64,000 nucleotides of DNA, taken from Pseudothermotoga hypogea DSM 11164 = NBRC 106472 (lineage in GTDB: Bacteria; Thermotogota; Thermotogae; Thermotogales; DSM-5069). The stretch covers positions 1,178,001 to 1,242,000 of the forward strand of contig NZ_CP007141.1 in the NCBI RefSeq assembly GCF_000816145.1, given 5' to 3'. A model generated the notes under the pieces. It was not told the origin of the DNA. It did no database searches and worked only from the letters and a program-made list of their open reading frames with translations. The first letter of the stretch is position 1; each line of letters starts with the position of its first letter. Position numbers and translations under genes: made by a program. This document shows positions 25,802 to 34,201 of this stretch, in pieces.

Positions 25802-27793
25802 ATGTACGTCATAAGAGACCATCCCATCTTACATTTCAGCAGAGGTAGAAAGGTCATCTTCTACCACGACGGAAGGCCTTTGGAATGGTACGAGAACGAA
25901 CCCATCGCTGTCGCTCTGTATGCGAACAACGTCAAGGTTCTCAGCTACACGAAGAAGTACCACAGACCGAGGGGATTCTTCTGCGCCATAGGCAAGTGCT
26001 CGTCTTGCTTCATGAAGGTCGATGGTTTACCGAACGTCAGAACCTGTATCACACCACTCAAGGAAGGCATGAGGATCGAAACGCAGCACGGCTTGGGGAG
26101 ATTCACTGAAAGTTCAACCCTCGCGTTGGAAGAGCCTCAAGGATCGTCCATCGTCCAGGCCGAGGTTCTGATCATCGGAGGCGGTCCAGCGGGTCTGTCT
26201 GCCTGTCTCGAAGCACTGCGATGGGGTTGTAAGGTCACGCTCGTCGACGAATCGCTCCGTCTCGGTGGCCAGCTCATAAAGCAGACGCACAAGTTCTTCG
26301 GTTCATCGAAAGACTTCGCAGGCGTCAGGGGAATAGAGATAGCCCAGATACTCCAACGACAACTGAGTCCATACATCGGTTCAGGTCAACTCAAGGTACT
26401 TTCGAACACGTCCGCCGTGGCTTACTATGCGAAAGAAAACGTGGCTCTCTGCGAGCAGAGTGAGAAGAGACTCTTCATGATTGAGCCAGAGGCCATCATC
26501 GTCTCCACGGGGGCGATGGAGAAGCTGGTCCCCTTCGTGAACAACGATTTACCGGGTGTCTACGGTGCGGGAGCGGTTCAAACGCTCATGAACGTCTACG
26601 GAGTTCTTCCAGGAAAGAGAGTGCTGATGGTCGGAGCAGGAAACATCGGTCTGATCGTTTCTTACCAACTGCTCCAGGCTGGTGCCGAGGTGGCAGCGAT
26701 CGTGGAATTGGCTCCGAGCGTTGGAGGCTACTGGGTGCACGCAGCCAAGGTTCGCCGTCTCGGTGTTCCAATACTGCTCAGACACACGGTGAAAAAAGTC
26801 GTAGGGGAAAGTCACGTCGAAGGTGCTGTGATACAGGAAGTGGATGAAAAAGGCGAGCTCATCGGTGAAGAGAAATTCGTGGAATGCGACACGGTTTGCC
26901 TTGCCGTCGGTTTGTCTCCAACGGTGGAACTGTTTTGGCAAGCGGGTTGTGAGATGGCTTACGTGAACGATCTTGGTGGTTTCGTTCCAAAGAGGGATCA
27001 CACGTTGAGAACTTCAAATCCCAGATTCTGGGTCGCGGGTGATGTTGCAGGAATAGAGGAAGCCACCACGGCCATGCTCGAAGGAAGCATAGCGGGATTG
27101 TCCGTCAGCAGGGCTTTGAACAGGGTGGATGAAACCACCTTCGAGAGCAGACTCGAAGGATACTGGAACAAGTTGAACGAGCTTCGAATGGGTGAAACCT
27201 CTTACAGGGTGAGGAGGGGCTTGAGTCAGGTTTTCACCGAAGGTTCTCTGCCACTGTTTCAGTTAGTTGGTGATAGTCCGTTGGAAGATCGACTCCAAGA
27301 TGAGCAGTTCAGATCGGGTGTGCTGAGTGAGAACATGGTTGAAACCGTCGCACCACCCATGGAGCTTTGGAAGAAAAAGAAGAACGGTCTGGTGATAATA
27401 GAGTGTCCTCAGAAAATTCCGTGCGATCCTTGCCATGCCAATTGTCCCACGGGTGCGATACTACCTTTCGAAAACATCAACGATGTGCCGAGGATAGACT
27501 ATTCCAAGTGCACCGGTTGCGCCATGTGCGTTGCCGCATGTCCGGGCCTTGCCTGTTTCGTCGCCGACATATCTGGCGAGCAGGCGATTCTGAAGTTGCC
27601 CTATGAGATGTCGGCCAAACCTCAGGTGGGGGACGAGGTGGTCTGCCTCGACAGGTGTGGAAGAAAAGTCGCACGATCGAAGATCGTCAGAGTTCAGGAG
27701 CCGAGGAAGGATAAAACCTACGTCGTCCACGTGGTTGTTCCAAAGGATCTGGTGATGCACGTCAGGACGATAAGGGTGATAGATCGTGGATGA
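25802..27793 (+). CDS. HcnA/HcnB-like fused (2Fe-2S)/FAD-NAD/ferredoxin oxidoreductase
   Basis: The 663-residue protein fuses three modules. An N-terminal 2Fe-2S domain (FFCAIGKCSSCFMKVDG, then RTC) covers about 1-100. A two-dinucleotide flavin disulfide reductase-like domain follows (VLIIGGGPAGLSA near 122; VLMVGAGNIGLIV near 280). At the C-terminus a ferredoxin part carries CPQKIPCDPCHANCPTGA and CTGCAMCVAACPG. This matches alpha subunits of sarcosine oxidase, opine oxidase and multi-subunit proline/hydroxyproline dehydrogenases. It is probably the electron-transfer partner of the DAO subunit at 20951-22153. ATG 25802 lies after GGAGTGAG; an earlier in-frame GTG at 25790 is possible. Confidence 0.9.
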   Translation: MYVIRDHPILHFSRGRKVIFYHDGRPLEWYENEPIAVALYANNVKVLSYTKKYHRPRGFFCAIGKCSSCFMKVDGLPNVRTCITPLKEGMRIETQHGLGRFTESSTLALEEPQGSSIVQAEVLIIGGGPAGLSACLEALRWGCKVTLVDESLRLGGQLIKQTHKFFGSSKDFAGVRGIEIAQILQRQLSPYIGSGQLKVLSNTSAVAYYAKENVALCEQSEKRLFMIEPEAIIVSTGAMEKLVPFVNNDLPGVYGAGAVQTLMNVYGVLPGKRVLMVGAGNIGLIVSYQLLQAGAEVAAIVELAPSVGGYWVHAAKVRRLGVPILLRHTVKKVVGESHVEGAVIQEVDEKGELIGEEKFVECDTVCLAVGLSPTVELFWQAGCEMAYVNDLGGFVPKRDHTLRTSNPRFWVAGDVAGIEEATTAMLEGSIAGLSVSRALNRVDETTFESRLEGYWNKLNELRMGETSYRVRRGLSQVFTEGSLPLFQLVGDSPLEDRLQDEQFRSGVLSENMVETVAPPMELWKKKKNGLVIIECPQKIPCDPCHANCPTGAILPFENINDVPRIDYSKCTGCAMCVAACPGLACFVADISGEQAILKLPYEMSAKPQVGDEVVCLDRCGRKVARSKIVRVQEPRKDKTYVVHVVVPKDLVMHVRTIRVIDRG

Positions 27794-28067
27794 GAAGATT
27801 TTCGTTTGTCGATGCGAAGAAGTAACGCTCGAAGAAGTTAGAAGATACATCCGAATGGGCTTCACAACCTTCAGCGAGCTCAAGAGGCTTTTGAGGATCG
27901 GGATGGGACCGTGTCAAGGACGAGGCTGTAGAGAGATCGTGCTCAGGGAGTTATCCAAAGCCAAGGGTGTTTCGATTTCTCAACTCAATCCGGGCACCTT
28001 CAGACCTCCCTCAAAACCTCTTCTGGCTGGCCTGCTCTCGGACGTTGAATCGAAAAAGCGAGGCTGA
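27786..28067 (+). CDS. BFD-like (2Fe-2S) protein, gamma-type subunit
   Basis: The 93-residue protein has the BFD motif C8-x-C10 and GMGPCQGRGC (C43, C48), which binds one 2Fe-2S cluster. In opine oxidases and archaeal proline dehydrogenases this unit is a small subunit or a domain fused to the flavoprotein. It overlaps the preceding gene by eight bases and starts GTG-GAT-GAG. It completes a three-part dehydrogenase with 20951 and 25802. The same domain is fused at the C-terminus of the 58516-60225 protein. Confidence 0.9.
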   Translation: MDEKIFVCRCEEVTLEEVRRYIRMGFTTFSELKRLLRIGMGPCQGRGCREIVLRELSKAKGVSISQLNPGTFRPPSKPLLAGLLSDVESKKRG

Positions 28068-28153
28068 ACGGTTCGTTCGCGAGAGTGGGTCGATCCGTCA
28101 GAAATTCAAAGGTGAAGAAACGAAGATGAAACACATTGAGACCGGCGCGAGGG

Positions 28154-28159
28154 TATAAT
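28154..28159 (+). promoter_or_regulatory. -10 box of the pyr operon
   Basis: A TATAAT is the only strong promoter element in the 271-bp gap before pyrB. No good -35 is present at the expected distance. Transcription from here would run through the leader hairpins at 28247-28318. Confidence 0.5.
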
Positions 28160-28246
28160 TTTGTTTCAGAAAACGGGGTGAACGGTGTGCTGGCTGTAAC
28201 GAGCACGATTTTGGACCACGCTTTGAATAGATGTGAAAGCAGTCCG

Positions 28247-28318
28247 AAAGGGGCTTCAAAAGCCCCTTTTATTTTAAAAAGAGCGAAATTTGAGGGGCCG
28301 AAAGGCCCCTTTATTTTT
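28247..28318 (+). terminator. Tandem leader terminators (attenuator) of the pyr operon
   Basis: Hairpin 1 has a 10-bp stem (AAAGGGGCTT/AAGCCCCTTT, 28247-28269) followed by TATTTT. Hairpin 2 has a 7-bp stem (AGGGGCC/GGCCCCT, 28293-28310) with a GAAA loop followed by TTATTTTT. Both precede the pyrB start by less than 95 bp, so transcription must pass them. The GCCCC arm of hairpin 1 can also pair with AGGGGC of hairpin 2, giving a possible antiterminated form. I see no PyrR-binding loop of the Bacillus type. Confidence 0.78.
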
Positions 28319-28338
28319 GCTCCATCGGAGGTGATATC

Positions 28339-29271
28339 GTGAGGCATCTGCTGGACATCAAGGATCTGAGCAGGAAAGAGATCGAGACCATACTCGAGCG
28401 CGCCATGTGGTACAAGTCACTGAAGGTTTATCCGAAAACGCTCGAAGGCAAATTCGTGCTCACCGCCTTCTTCGAACCTTCCACGAGGACGAAGGTCTCT
28501 TTCCAGAAGGCCGCGATGAACCTGGGAGCCAACGTCATCGACTTTGCGCCTGAAAGTTCCTCACTGTTGAAGGGTGAGACCGACCTCGACACGATTTTGA
28601 CACTGAACATGATGGACTTCGACTGTTTGGTGGTTCGCATTCGAAGAAACGGTGCGCCAAAGGAGTTCTCAAAATACGTGAAAATGCCCGTGGTGAACGC
28701 AGGTGACGGCACGAACGAACATCCCACCCAAGCTCTCTTGGACGCCATGACGATGGTTGAACATTTCAACACGCTCAAACTCAAAGTCGCCATCGTTGGA
28801 GACATCGTCCATTCGCGCGTGGCCAGATCTTTAACCGAACTTTTGAACAAGTTCGGTGCGGAAGTGAGAATGGTCGGACCTAAAGGTTTTGTGCCGGAGA
28901 GCTTCGAAGGTGTGAGCCTGATAACGAACGATCTGGAAGAAGCCATACACGACGTCGACGTCATCTACGCGCTGAGGATCCAAAAGGAAAGACTTGAGGA
29001 AAGTTATCCAAACGTCGACGACTTCTTCCGCACGATGCAGATAAACTCGAAAACGATAGAACTCGCACCAAAACACGCCGTCTTGATGCACCCAGGACCC
29101 TTCAACAGGAACGTTGAAGTCTCAGACGACGTAGTTTACTCGGAGAGATCGAAGATATTGGAGCAGGTGAAAAACGGTGTCTTCGTGAGAATGGCCGTTC
29201 TGGAGTTCGCCATGGGAGTGATCGAGGTTGAGAGCGTACGATCCATGGAAGCGTCGCTGGCTGGACGTTGA
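28339..29271 (+). CDS. pyrB: Aspartate carbamoyltransferase catalytic chain
   Basis: The 310-residue enzyme condenses carbamoyl phosphate and aspartate, the first committed step of pyrimidine synthesis. The carbamoyl-phosphate loop FFEPSTRTKVSF has S48-T49-R50-T51. GDGTNEHPTQALLD is the second ligand motif, and HPGPFNRNVEV is the C-terminal one. T. maritima carries a pyrB-pyrI fusion, but here the chain ends at catalytic-subunit length, so a regulatory chain is absent from this gene. It starts GTG 28339 after CGGAGGTGATATC and overlaps pyrC by 44 bp. Confidence 0.95.
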   Translation: MRHLLDIKDLSRKEIETILERAMWYKSLKVYPKTLEGKFVLTAFFEPSTRTKVSFQKAAMNLGANVIDFAPESSSLLKGETDLDTILTLNMMDFDCLVVRIRRNGAPKEFSKYVKMPVVNAGDGTNEHPTQALLDAMTMVEHFNTLKLKVAIVGDIVHSRVARSLTELLNKFGAEVRMVGPKGFVPESFEGVSLITNDLEEAIHDVDVIYALRIQKERLEESYPNVDDFFRTMQINSKTIELAPKHAVLMHPGPFNRNVEVSDDVVYSERSKILEQVKNGVFVRMAVLEFAMGVIEVESVRSMEASLAGR

Positions 29272-30349
29272 GATCGATTTACCAGAGCCAAAGGAAGGGC
29301 TCGTGGCTTGTCCAACCTTCTTCGACATGCACGCGCACGTGAGGTTGAACGGCCAGGAAGACTACGATTCACTCGAAAAGGCCGCGATCGCAGGTGGTTT
29401 CGGTGCTGTTTTGATCCAACCGAACACCAATCCAAAGCTTGAGAGCGTGGACGTTTTGAACATGCACTTTCAACTCGCCAAGGACAAGATCGTCGATTTC
29501 TACTGGTCCGTCTCTCTGTTCGGTGAGCTCGAACCAGACGGAGAAAGAACGTTGTGCTATTCCAACGATGGTATTGAATACGACACGCTGAAGATCTTGA
29601 ACGCTTTCAGGAGAAAAAAACCACACCTCGTGTTGGACCACAGTCAGGTGCACGAACTTGGAGGTTTGTTCTACGAACCTACACCGATCGAAGTACCAAA
29701 GAGACCGATCTGCAGCGAAGCCATATCCATCTTTCGAAACGTGATGCTCGGTCTCGAACATGGCTTTAATAGGTTCCACATCCAGCACGTTTCAACGAAA
29801 CTTTCGATCGAAACGATACTTCATCTTCGAAACTATACCAAGGTGAGCTGTGAAGTCACACCACACCACCTCTTCTTCACCATGGACGATGTGAAGAACA
29901 CCAATTTCAAGATCAATCCTCCGCTCGGCACTGAGCAAGATAGAGAAGCGCTTCTCGAGGCCGTGGAGAAAGATTTGGTGGACGTTTTCGCGACAGATCA
30001 TGCGCCACATCCAGAAAAGCCGAACGATTTCGAAAAGGCACCGTTTGGAACCAGCGGTATCGAAGTGGCGTTCAGCGCCTTCTACACGGCCACAGAATGT
30101 CTCGAAAAAACCATCGAGAAACTCACCGTGGCACCCCGAAAGATCCTTGGAATCGAAAGGTCCTTCGAGCTGGACAACGTGATCGTGATCGATCCGAGCA
30201 TTCAATGGGTGGTTGATGCTAAAAAATTTTACAGCAAAGGAAAAAATTGTGTTTTCAATGGTACAAAACTGAGGGGCAAAGTGGTGGGAATGAAACGTTC
30301 AGGAAGGTGGGTGTACTGGGATGGAGAATTTCTCTCTGACGAGGAGTGA
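29228..30349 (+). CDS. pyrC: Dihydroorotase
   Basis: The 373-residue amidohydrolase has the first metal pair DMHAHVRLNG (H35, H37). A lysine/histidine region follows, with VLDHSQVHELGG, then HIQHVST and the catalytic FATDHAPHP. It closes carbamoyl-aspartate to dihydroorotate. HVRLNG replaces the more common HLREPG of bacterial dihydroorotases, a mild divergence. The start is TTG 29228, seven bases after GGAGTG, within the end of pyrB, so translation is coupled. It overlaps pyrK by 29 bp. Confidence 0.92.
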   Translation: MRAYDPWKRRWLDVEIDLPEPKEGLVACPTFFDMHAHVRLNGQEDYDSLEKAAIAGGFGAVLIQPNTNPKLESVDVLNMHFQLAKDKIVDFYWSVSLFGELEPDGERTLCYSNDGIEYDTLKILNAFRRKKPHLVLDHSQVHELGGLFYEPTPIEVPKRPICSEAISIFRNVMLGLEHGFNRFHIQHVSTKLSIETILHLRNYTKVSCEVTPHHLFFTMDDVKNTNFKINPPLGTEQDREALLEAVEKDLVDVFATDHAPHPEKPNDFEKAPFGTSGIEVAFSAFYTATECLEKTIEKLTVAPRKILGIERSFELDNVIVIDPSIQWVVDAKKFYSKGKNCVFNGTKLRGKVVGMKRSGRWVYWDGEFLSDEE

Positions 30350-30977
30350 GCTTGTCCAGCTCACCGCAGACACGTTCATCATTTCTTTCAACGAGTGGAT
30401 CGATTTTGAACCCATTCAGTTCATCATGATAGAAACGGAAACTTCGATCGTTCGAAAGCCTTTCGGCCTCGGTCGGTGGAACGGAAAGCTCGCCATAGGA
30501 GTGCAGATCATAGGTCCTGGAACGAACTACATAGTACAACAGAGCGTTTTGGAGGCACACGGTCCGTGCGGCAAAGGCTTCGTTCCACCTGAAGGTAAAG
30601 GTGCGATGATCGCAACGCCAGCTTGTCTACCAATGGCTCTCGATCTACACAAAAGATACGGTTGCGACGTGTTCATCGGTTCTTTGGAGGAACTTTCGAT
30701 CGAAATTCCCTTCCCACTCGTGGTGGGAGACGAAGCGTTTTTGAACCTGCTCAGATCGCTCGAAGGTTACGATTGGTTCTTAGTGATCGGTTCGGACCAG
30801 ATGGAGAAGATCAGCTATGATATTTTGAAAGGCAAAGCAGAAGTGTTCGTTTCGTTCAACGAATACATGGCCTGTGGGATCGGCGCGTGCAGAGGCTGTG
30901 CGAAAGAAACCAAGAACGGTTTGAAACATCTGTGCATCGATGGACCTGTTCTGAGAGGTGAAGAGGTGTGGAGCTGA
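30321..30977 (+). CDS. pyrK: Dihydroorotate dehydrogenase electron-transfer subunit
   Basis: The 218-residue protein is short for the PyrK family but keeps the C-terminal 2Fe-2S ligands ACGIGACRGC and HLCIDGP. The N-terminal ferredoxin-reductase beta-barrel is also kept (SIVRKPFGLG). With PyrD it forms the class 1B dehydrogenase that passes electrons from dihydroorotate to NAD+. The ATG lies inside the end of pyrC. Its stop overlaps the pyrD start. The FAD-binding loop is less clear than in Bacillus PyrK. Confidence 0.88.
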   Translation: MENFSLTRSELVQLTADTFIISFNEWIDFEPIQFIMIETETSIVRKPFGLGRWNGKLAIGVQIIGPGTNYIVQQSVLEAHGPCGKGFVPPEGKGAMIATPACLPMALDLHKRYGCDVFIGSLEELSIEIPFPLVVGDEAFLNLLRSLEGYDWFLVIGSDQMEKISYDILKGKAEVFVSFNEYMACGIGACRGCAKETKNGLKHLCIDGPVLRGEEVWS

Positions 30978-31771
30978 GACCACCCATAGTGATAGCTTCT
31001 GGAACTGGAGGCATGGGAGAGTATCTCAAGCTGATCGATCCAAAACATATAGGCGCCTACACGCTCAAGACCATCACGTTCAATCCGAGGCGTGGAAATC
31101 CTCCGCCAAGACTCATCGCCACGCAGAACTATTTGATCAACAGCATAGGACTTGAGAACGTCGGGGTTGAGAAGTTCATCGAAGAGCTCGAAAATAGAGT
31201 GTACGATGAACTCTTCAAGAAGGTGAAGGTGATCTTCAGCTTCGCAGGGGAAAACTTCGAAGAATACCTGTTGGTCGCTCAAAAGATGGCACCTTACCAA
31301 GACAGATTCGTCGCATTCGAGTGCAACTTCTCTTGTCCGAACGTGCATTTCAATCCGCTCTCCAATGTCGTTGAACTCGAGAGAATGCTATCGGAACTGA
31401 GAAAGAGATTGAACGTATTTCTCATCGCCAAACTTGGCGTAGAGGGTGCGTTCATTGAAGAAATCGCCAAAATCGTTGAAGACTGTGGTTGGAACGGTGT
31501 GACGTTGATCAACACGATCCGAGCGCTCCACGTGGACGGCGATAGGATCATAAAAGGTGGTATCTCAGGACCCGTGCTCAAGCCCATCGCGTTGAGGGCG
31601 GTGTACGAGGTGAGGAAGAAAACCAACCTCTACATCATCGCCTCGGGTGGGATCATGAACGAACAAGACGCCGAACAGTTCTTCAAAGTCGGTGCCAACG
31701 CGATCAGCGTCGGAACGGCTTTGTACAAAGATCCCAAGATGATCGAGAAGATCGCACAGAAATTCTCTTGA
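30968..31771 (+). CDS. pyrD: Dihydroorotate dehydrogenase catalytic subunit, class 1B
   Basis: This 267-residue FMN-barrel enzyme has FECNFSCPNVHF (the active-site Cys/Asn region), LINTIRALHVD and the phosphate-binding end IIASGGIMNEQDAEQFFKVGA. It starts GTG 30968 within the last codons of pyrK, so the two subunits are coupled. At 267 residues it is shorter than the usual 300, mostly in the N-terminal strand region. Confidence 0.93.
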   Translation: MELRPPIVIASGTGGMGEYLKLIDPKHIGAYTLKTITFNPRRGNPPPRLIATQNYLINSIGLENVGVEKFIEELENRVYDELFKKVKVIFSFAGENFEEYLLVAQKMAPYQDRFVAFECNFSCPNVHFNPLSNVVELERMLSELRKRLNVFLIAKLGVEGAFIEEIAKIVEDCGWNGVTLINTIRALHVDGDRIIKGGISGPVLKPIALRAVYEVRKKTNLYIIASGGIMNEQDAEQFFKVGANAISVGTALYKDPKMIEKIAQKFS

Positions 31772-31784
31772 AGGAGGGATTTTC

Positions 31785-32942
31785 ATGTTCGAAAGTTATC
31801 TTCCCACCAGGATCGTCTTCGGAGTGGGTGCGATTGAAAAACTTCCAAAGCTTGTGACAAACCTTGGCAAGAAAACCATGATCGTTACCGGAAGAAAAAG
31901 CACGAAGGTCACAGGCCTTTTGGACAGAGTGAAAGCGATGCTGGAGAAAGTCGGTATCGAAGTTTTGGTGTTCGACAAGGTCCAACCCAATCCCATCAGT
32001 GACCATGTGGATGAAGCTGCGAAGATCGCAATCGAACAGAACGTTGAATTCATCATTGGACTTGGTGGAGGAAGCGCTATTGACTCTGCCAAAGCCGTAG
32101 CGATTGCCGCCGCTATGAAGGACAGCTTTTGGAACTACACGAACGCTGGTGGCAACAAGAAACCAGACAAAGCCTTGCCTGTGATCGCGATCCCCACCAC
32201 CCATGGGACTGGCACCGAGGCAGATCCCTTTGCGGTGATCACCAACCCCAGAACGAAGGAAAAGGTTGGAATAGGCTACGATGTGATCTTCCCGAAGATC
32301 TCCATCGTCGATCCTTCACTCATGACCACTCTTCCAAAAGATCAAACTGCGTACACCTCGATGGACGCCTTCTACCACTCACTTGAAGCCTTCTTGAACA
32401 TCGATGCGAATCCCTATTCCGATCTTCTCGCCATAGACTCGATGAAGAGGATCGTCTCTTTCTTGATGAGAGCCTACGTGAACGGTGAGGACATCGAGGC
32501 AAGAACGAACCTCGCCTGGGCGAGCACCGAAGCGGGTATCACAGAAACGCTCACGGGTGTCATCGCCAACCATGCGATCGAGCACGGTTTGAGTGGCTTC
32601 AACGAACAACTTCCCCACGGACTCGGTCTGTGCATCACTGGGCCATATTTGCTCGAGTACATGTTCGAAGAGTGCAAAGAGAGGCTCGCGGTTTTGACCA
32701 AACATGTGTTCAACATCGACGAGTTCAATGTGAACAAAGCCGCGAGGTTGTTCATAGAAAAGCTCTACGAGTTCCAAGATCTCTTCAATCTGAACGAGAA
32801 ACTCTCCAAGTTCGGTTTCAAAGAGCAAGATCTTCCAGAGATCGCCAAGGTTGCCTACAGGATCATGAAGGGTGTGGTCGTGAAGAGCCCGAAGAAGCTC
32901 GAAGAAAAGGACCTCGTTGAAATCATGAAGAAAGCACTGTGA
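31785..32942 (+). CDS. Iron-containing alcohol dehydrogenase
   Basis: The 385-residue group III dehydrogenase has GLGGGSAIDSAKAVA (the NAD(P)-binding loop) and IPTTHGTGTEADPFAVI. The metal-ligand region contains FYHSLEAF, NHAIEHGLSG and PHGLGL. Such enzymes reduce aldehydes or oxidise alcohols with NAD(P)H. It lies 13 bp behind pyrD and directly before pyrF inside the pyrimidine operon, which is not a usual place. It starts ATG after GAAGGAGGGATTTTC. The pyrimidine role, if any, is unknown. Confidence 0.93.
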   Translation: MFESYLPTRIVFGVGAIEKLPKLVTNLGKKTMIVTGRKSTKVTGLLDRVKAMLEKVGIEVLVFDKVQPNPISDHVDEAAKIAIEQNVEFIIGLGGGSAIDSAKAVAIAAAMKDSFWNYTNAGGNKKPDKALPVIAIPTTHGTGTEADPFAVITNPRTKEKVGIGYDVIFPKISIVDPSLMTTLPKDQTAYTSMDAFYHSLEAFLNIDANPYSDLLAIDSMKRIVSFLMRAYVNGEDIEARTNLAWASTEAGITETLTGVIANHAIEHGLSGFNEQLPHGLGLCITGPYLLEYMFEECKERLAVLTKHVFNIDEFNVNKAARLFIEKLYEFQDLFNLNEKLSKFGFKEQDLPEIAKVAYRIMKGVVVKSPKKLEEKDLVEIMKKAL

Positions 32943-32957
32943 ATGGAGGTGGTGAAG

Positions 32958-33566
32958 TTGCATCTGGTACTGAGTTTGGACATGGATGAACCGCTGTCGT
33001 TCATCGATCGTTTTGGAAGTTTCGAGTACGTCAAGGTGGGTCACAACCTTGCATCACTCGGTAAAAGCGTGTTCGACGAACTTGCCAAGAGGAACCTCAA
33101 AGCCATACTCGATCTGAAGTTCGTCGACATTCCTTCAACCATCGCAAGATCCATCAAGGCATGGGACCATCCTTCGATCGTGGGTTTCACCATGCACGCC
33201 GCCGCGGGCATCGAGTCAGTAAAGGCCGCTTTGGAAAGCACAGAGAAACTGATCTTCGTGGTCGTGAAGCTCACGTCCATCGAAGGTTCCTTGGAGGACT
33301 ACGCGACGCAGGTGGAATCCCTCAGATTGCTCGGTTGTTCCTTCGTTCTTCCCGGAAGTTGGGCAATGAAGTTGCGCAAAAAGATCTCGGGAAAGATACT
33401 CGTTCCCGGTGTTCGCATGGAGAGGGGTGCGGACGATCAGAAAGACGTGGTGAGCCTCGAGCAGATCAAGAAAGTCGCCGACTTCGCCGTCATAGGCAGA
33501 GAAGTGTACAAGAGCCAAGATCCAAAGGCCACGATGGAAAAAATGAGGAGGTTCGTTCATGCTTGA
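32958..33566 (+). CDS. pyrF: Orotidine-5'-phosphate decarboxylase
   Basis: The 202-residue TIM-barrel enzyme has the catalytic charged network in AILDLKFVDIPSTIA and ends with GVRMERGADDQKDVV, the phosphate-binding part. I chose TTG 32958, which sits correctly behind GGAGGTGGTG and gives MHLVLSLDM, matching the length and N-terminus of thermotogal PyrF. The ATG at 32943 overlaps the ribosome site. The gene overlaps pyrE by eight bases. Confidence 0.92.
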   Translation: MHLVLSLDMDEPLSFIDRFGSFEYVKVGHNLASLGKSVFDELAKRNLKAILDLKFVDIPSTIARSIKAWDHPSIVGFTMHAAAGIESVKAALESTEKLIFVVVKLTSIEGSLEDYATQVESLRLLGCSFVLPGSWAMKLRKKISGKILVPGVRMERGADDQKDVVSLEQIKKVADFAVIGREVYKSQDPKATMEKMRRFVHA

Positions 33567-34122
33567 GCTACTCAAAGAAATCGGGGCAGTTCTGGAAGGC
33601 CACTTCCTGCTGTCTTCGGGCAAACATTCTTCAAAGTACATTCAGTGCGCGAAGATATTCGAGCTTCCAAGCTACGGTGAAAAGATAGGTAAAGCGATCG
33701 CTGAAAAGATATCCCAGCACAAGCCAGACATCGTCATAGGTCCAGCGCTGGGTGGGGTTATCTTGGCCTACGAAGTGGCACGCCACGTGAACGCACGTGC
33801 CATGTTCACAGAGAGAGAAGATGGTCGGATGAGACTCAGAAGGAACTTCAACATCGAGGAAAATGAAAGGGTCGCGATAGTTGAAGACGTCACGACGACT
33901 GGCAAATCCGTCTTGGAGGTCGCCGAGGTCGTTCGAGAGCACGGTGGACAGGTCTGTTGCATCGCGAGCATCGTGGACAGATCTGTAGAGAAACTTCCCT
34001 TCGAAGTGCCTTTCTATTCTCTCGTGAAGCTCGAGCTTCCCATATTCGAGCCGAACGACTGTCCACTGTGCCAACAAGGTGTTCCGTTGGTCAAACCAGG
34101 TAGCAGGAAACACATCGTTTGA
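33559..34122 (+). CDS. pyrE: Orotate phosphoribosyltransferase
   Basis: The 187-residue enzyme joins orotate to PRPP. Its PRPP-binding motif VAIVEDVTTTGKS is canonical, and SGKHSSKYIQCAKIFE and TEREDGRMRLRRNF are typical of the thermophile PyrE group. It is the last gene of the operon, translationally coupled to pyrF and followed directly by a terminator. Confidence 0.95.
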   Translation: MLELLKEIGAVLEGHFLLSSGKHSSKYIQCAKIFELPSYGEKIGKAIAEKISQHKPDIVIGPALGGVILAYEVARHVNARAMFTEREDGRMRLRRNFNIEENERVAIVEDVTTTGKSVLEVAEVVREHGGQVCCIASIVDRSVEKLPFEVPFYSLVKLELPIFEPNDCPLCQQGVPLVKPGSRKHIV

Positions 34123-34134
34123 GCGCAAAGAAAG

Positions 34135-34160
34135 AAAGGGGCCACTGGCCCCTTTTGATT
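34135..34160 (+). terminator. Terminator of the pyr operon
   Basis: AAAGGGGCCA and TGGCCCCTTT form a long stem with a minimal loop, then TTTGATTTTT. It begins 13 bp after the pyrE stop. Confidence 0.9.
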
Positions 34161-34168
34161 TTTGGTTG

Positions 34169-34174
34169 TATAAT
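34169..34174 (+). promoter_or_regulatory. -10 box before the secreted 353-aa protein
   Basis: TATAAT lies 27 bp upstream of GTG 34202, immediately behind the pyr terminator. The -35 region is weak, so expression may be low or activator-dependent. Confidence 0.5.
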
Positions 34175-34201
34175 TGTTCCAACATCCAAGGGGGTGATCG
34201 T

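Noticed and set aside
28136-28342. A 68-codon leader peptide gene before pyrB.
   Set aside because: No ribosome site in front, no run of regulatory codons, and it simply crosses both hairpins. Kept only as a remark on the attenuator.
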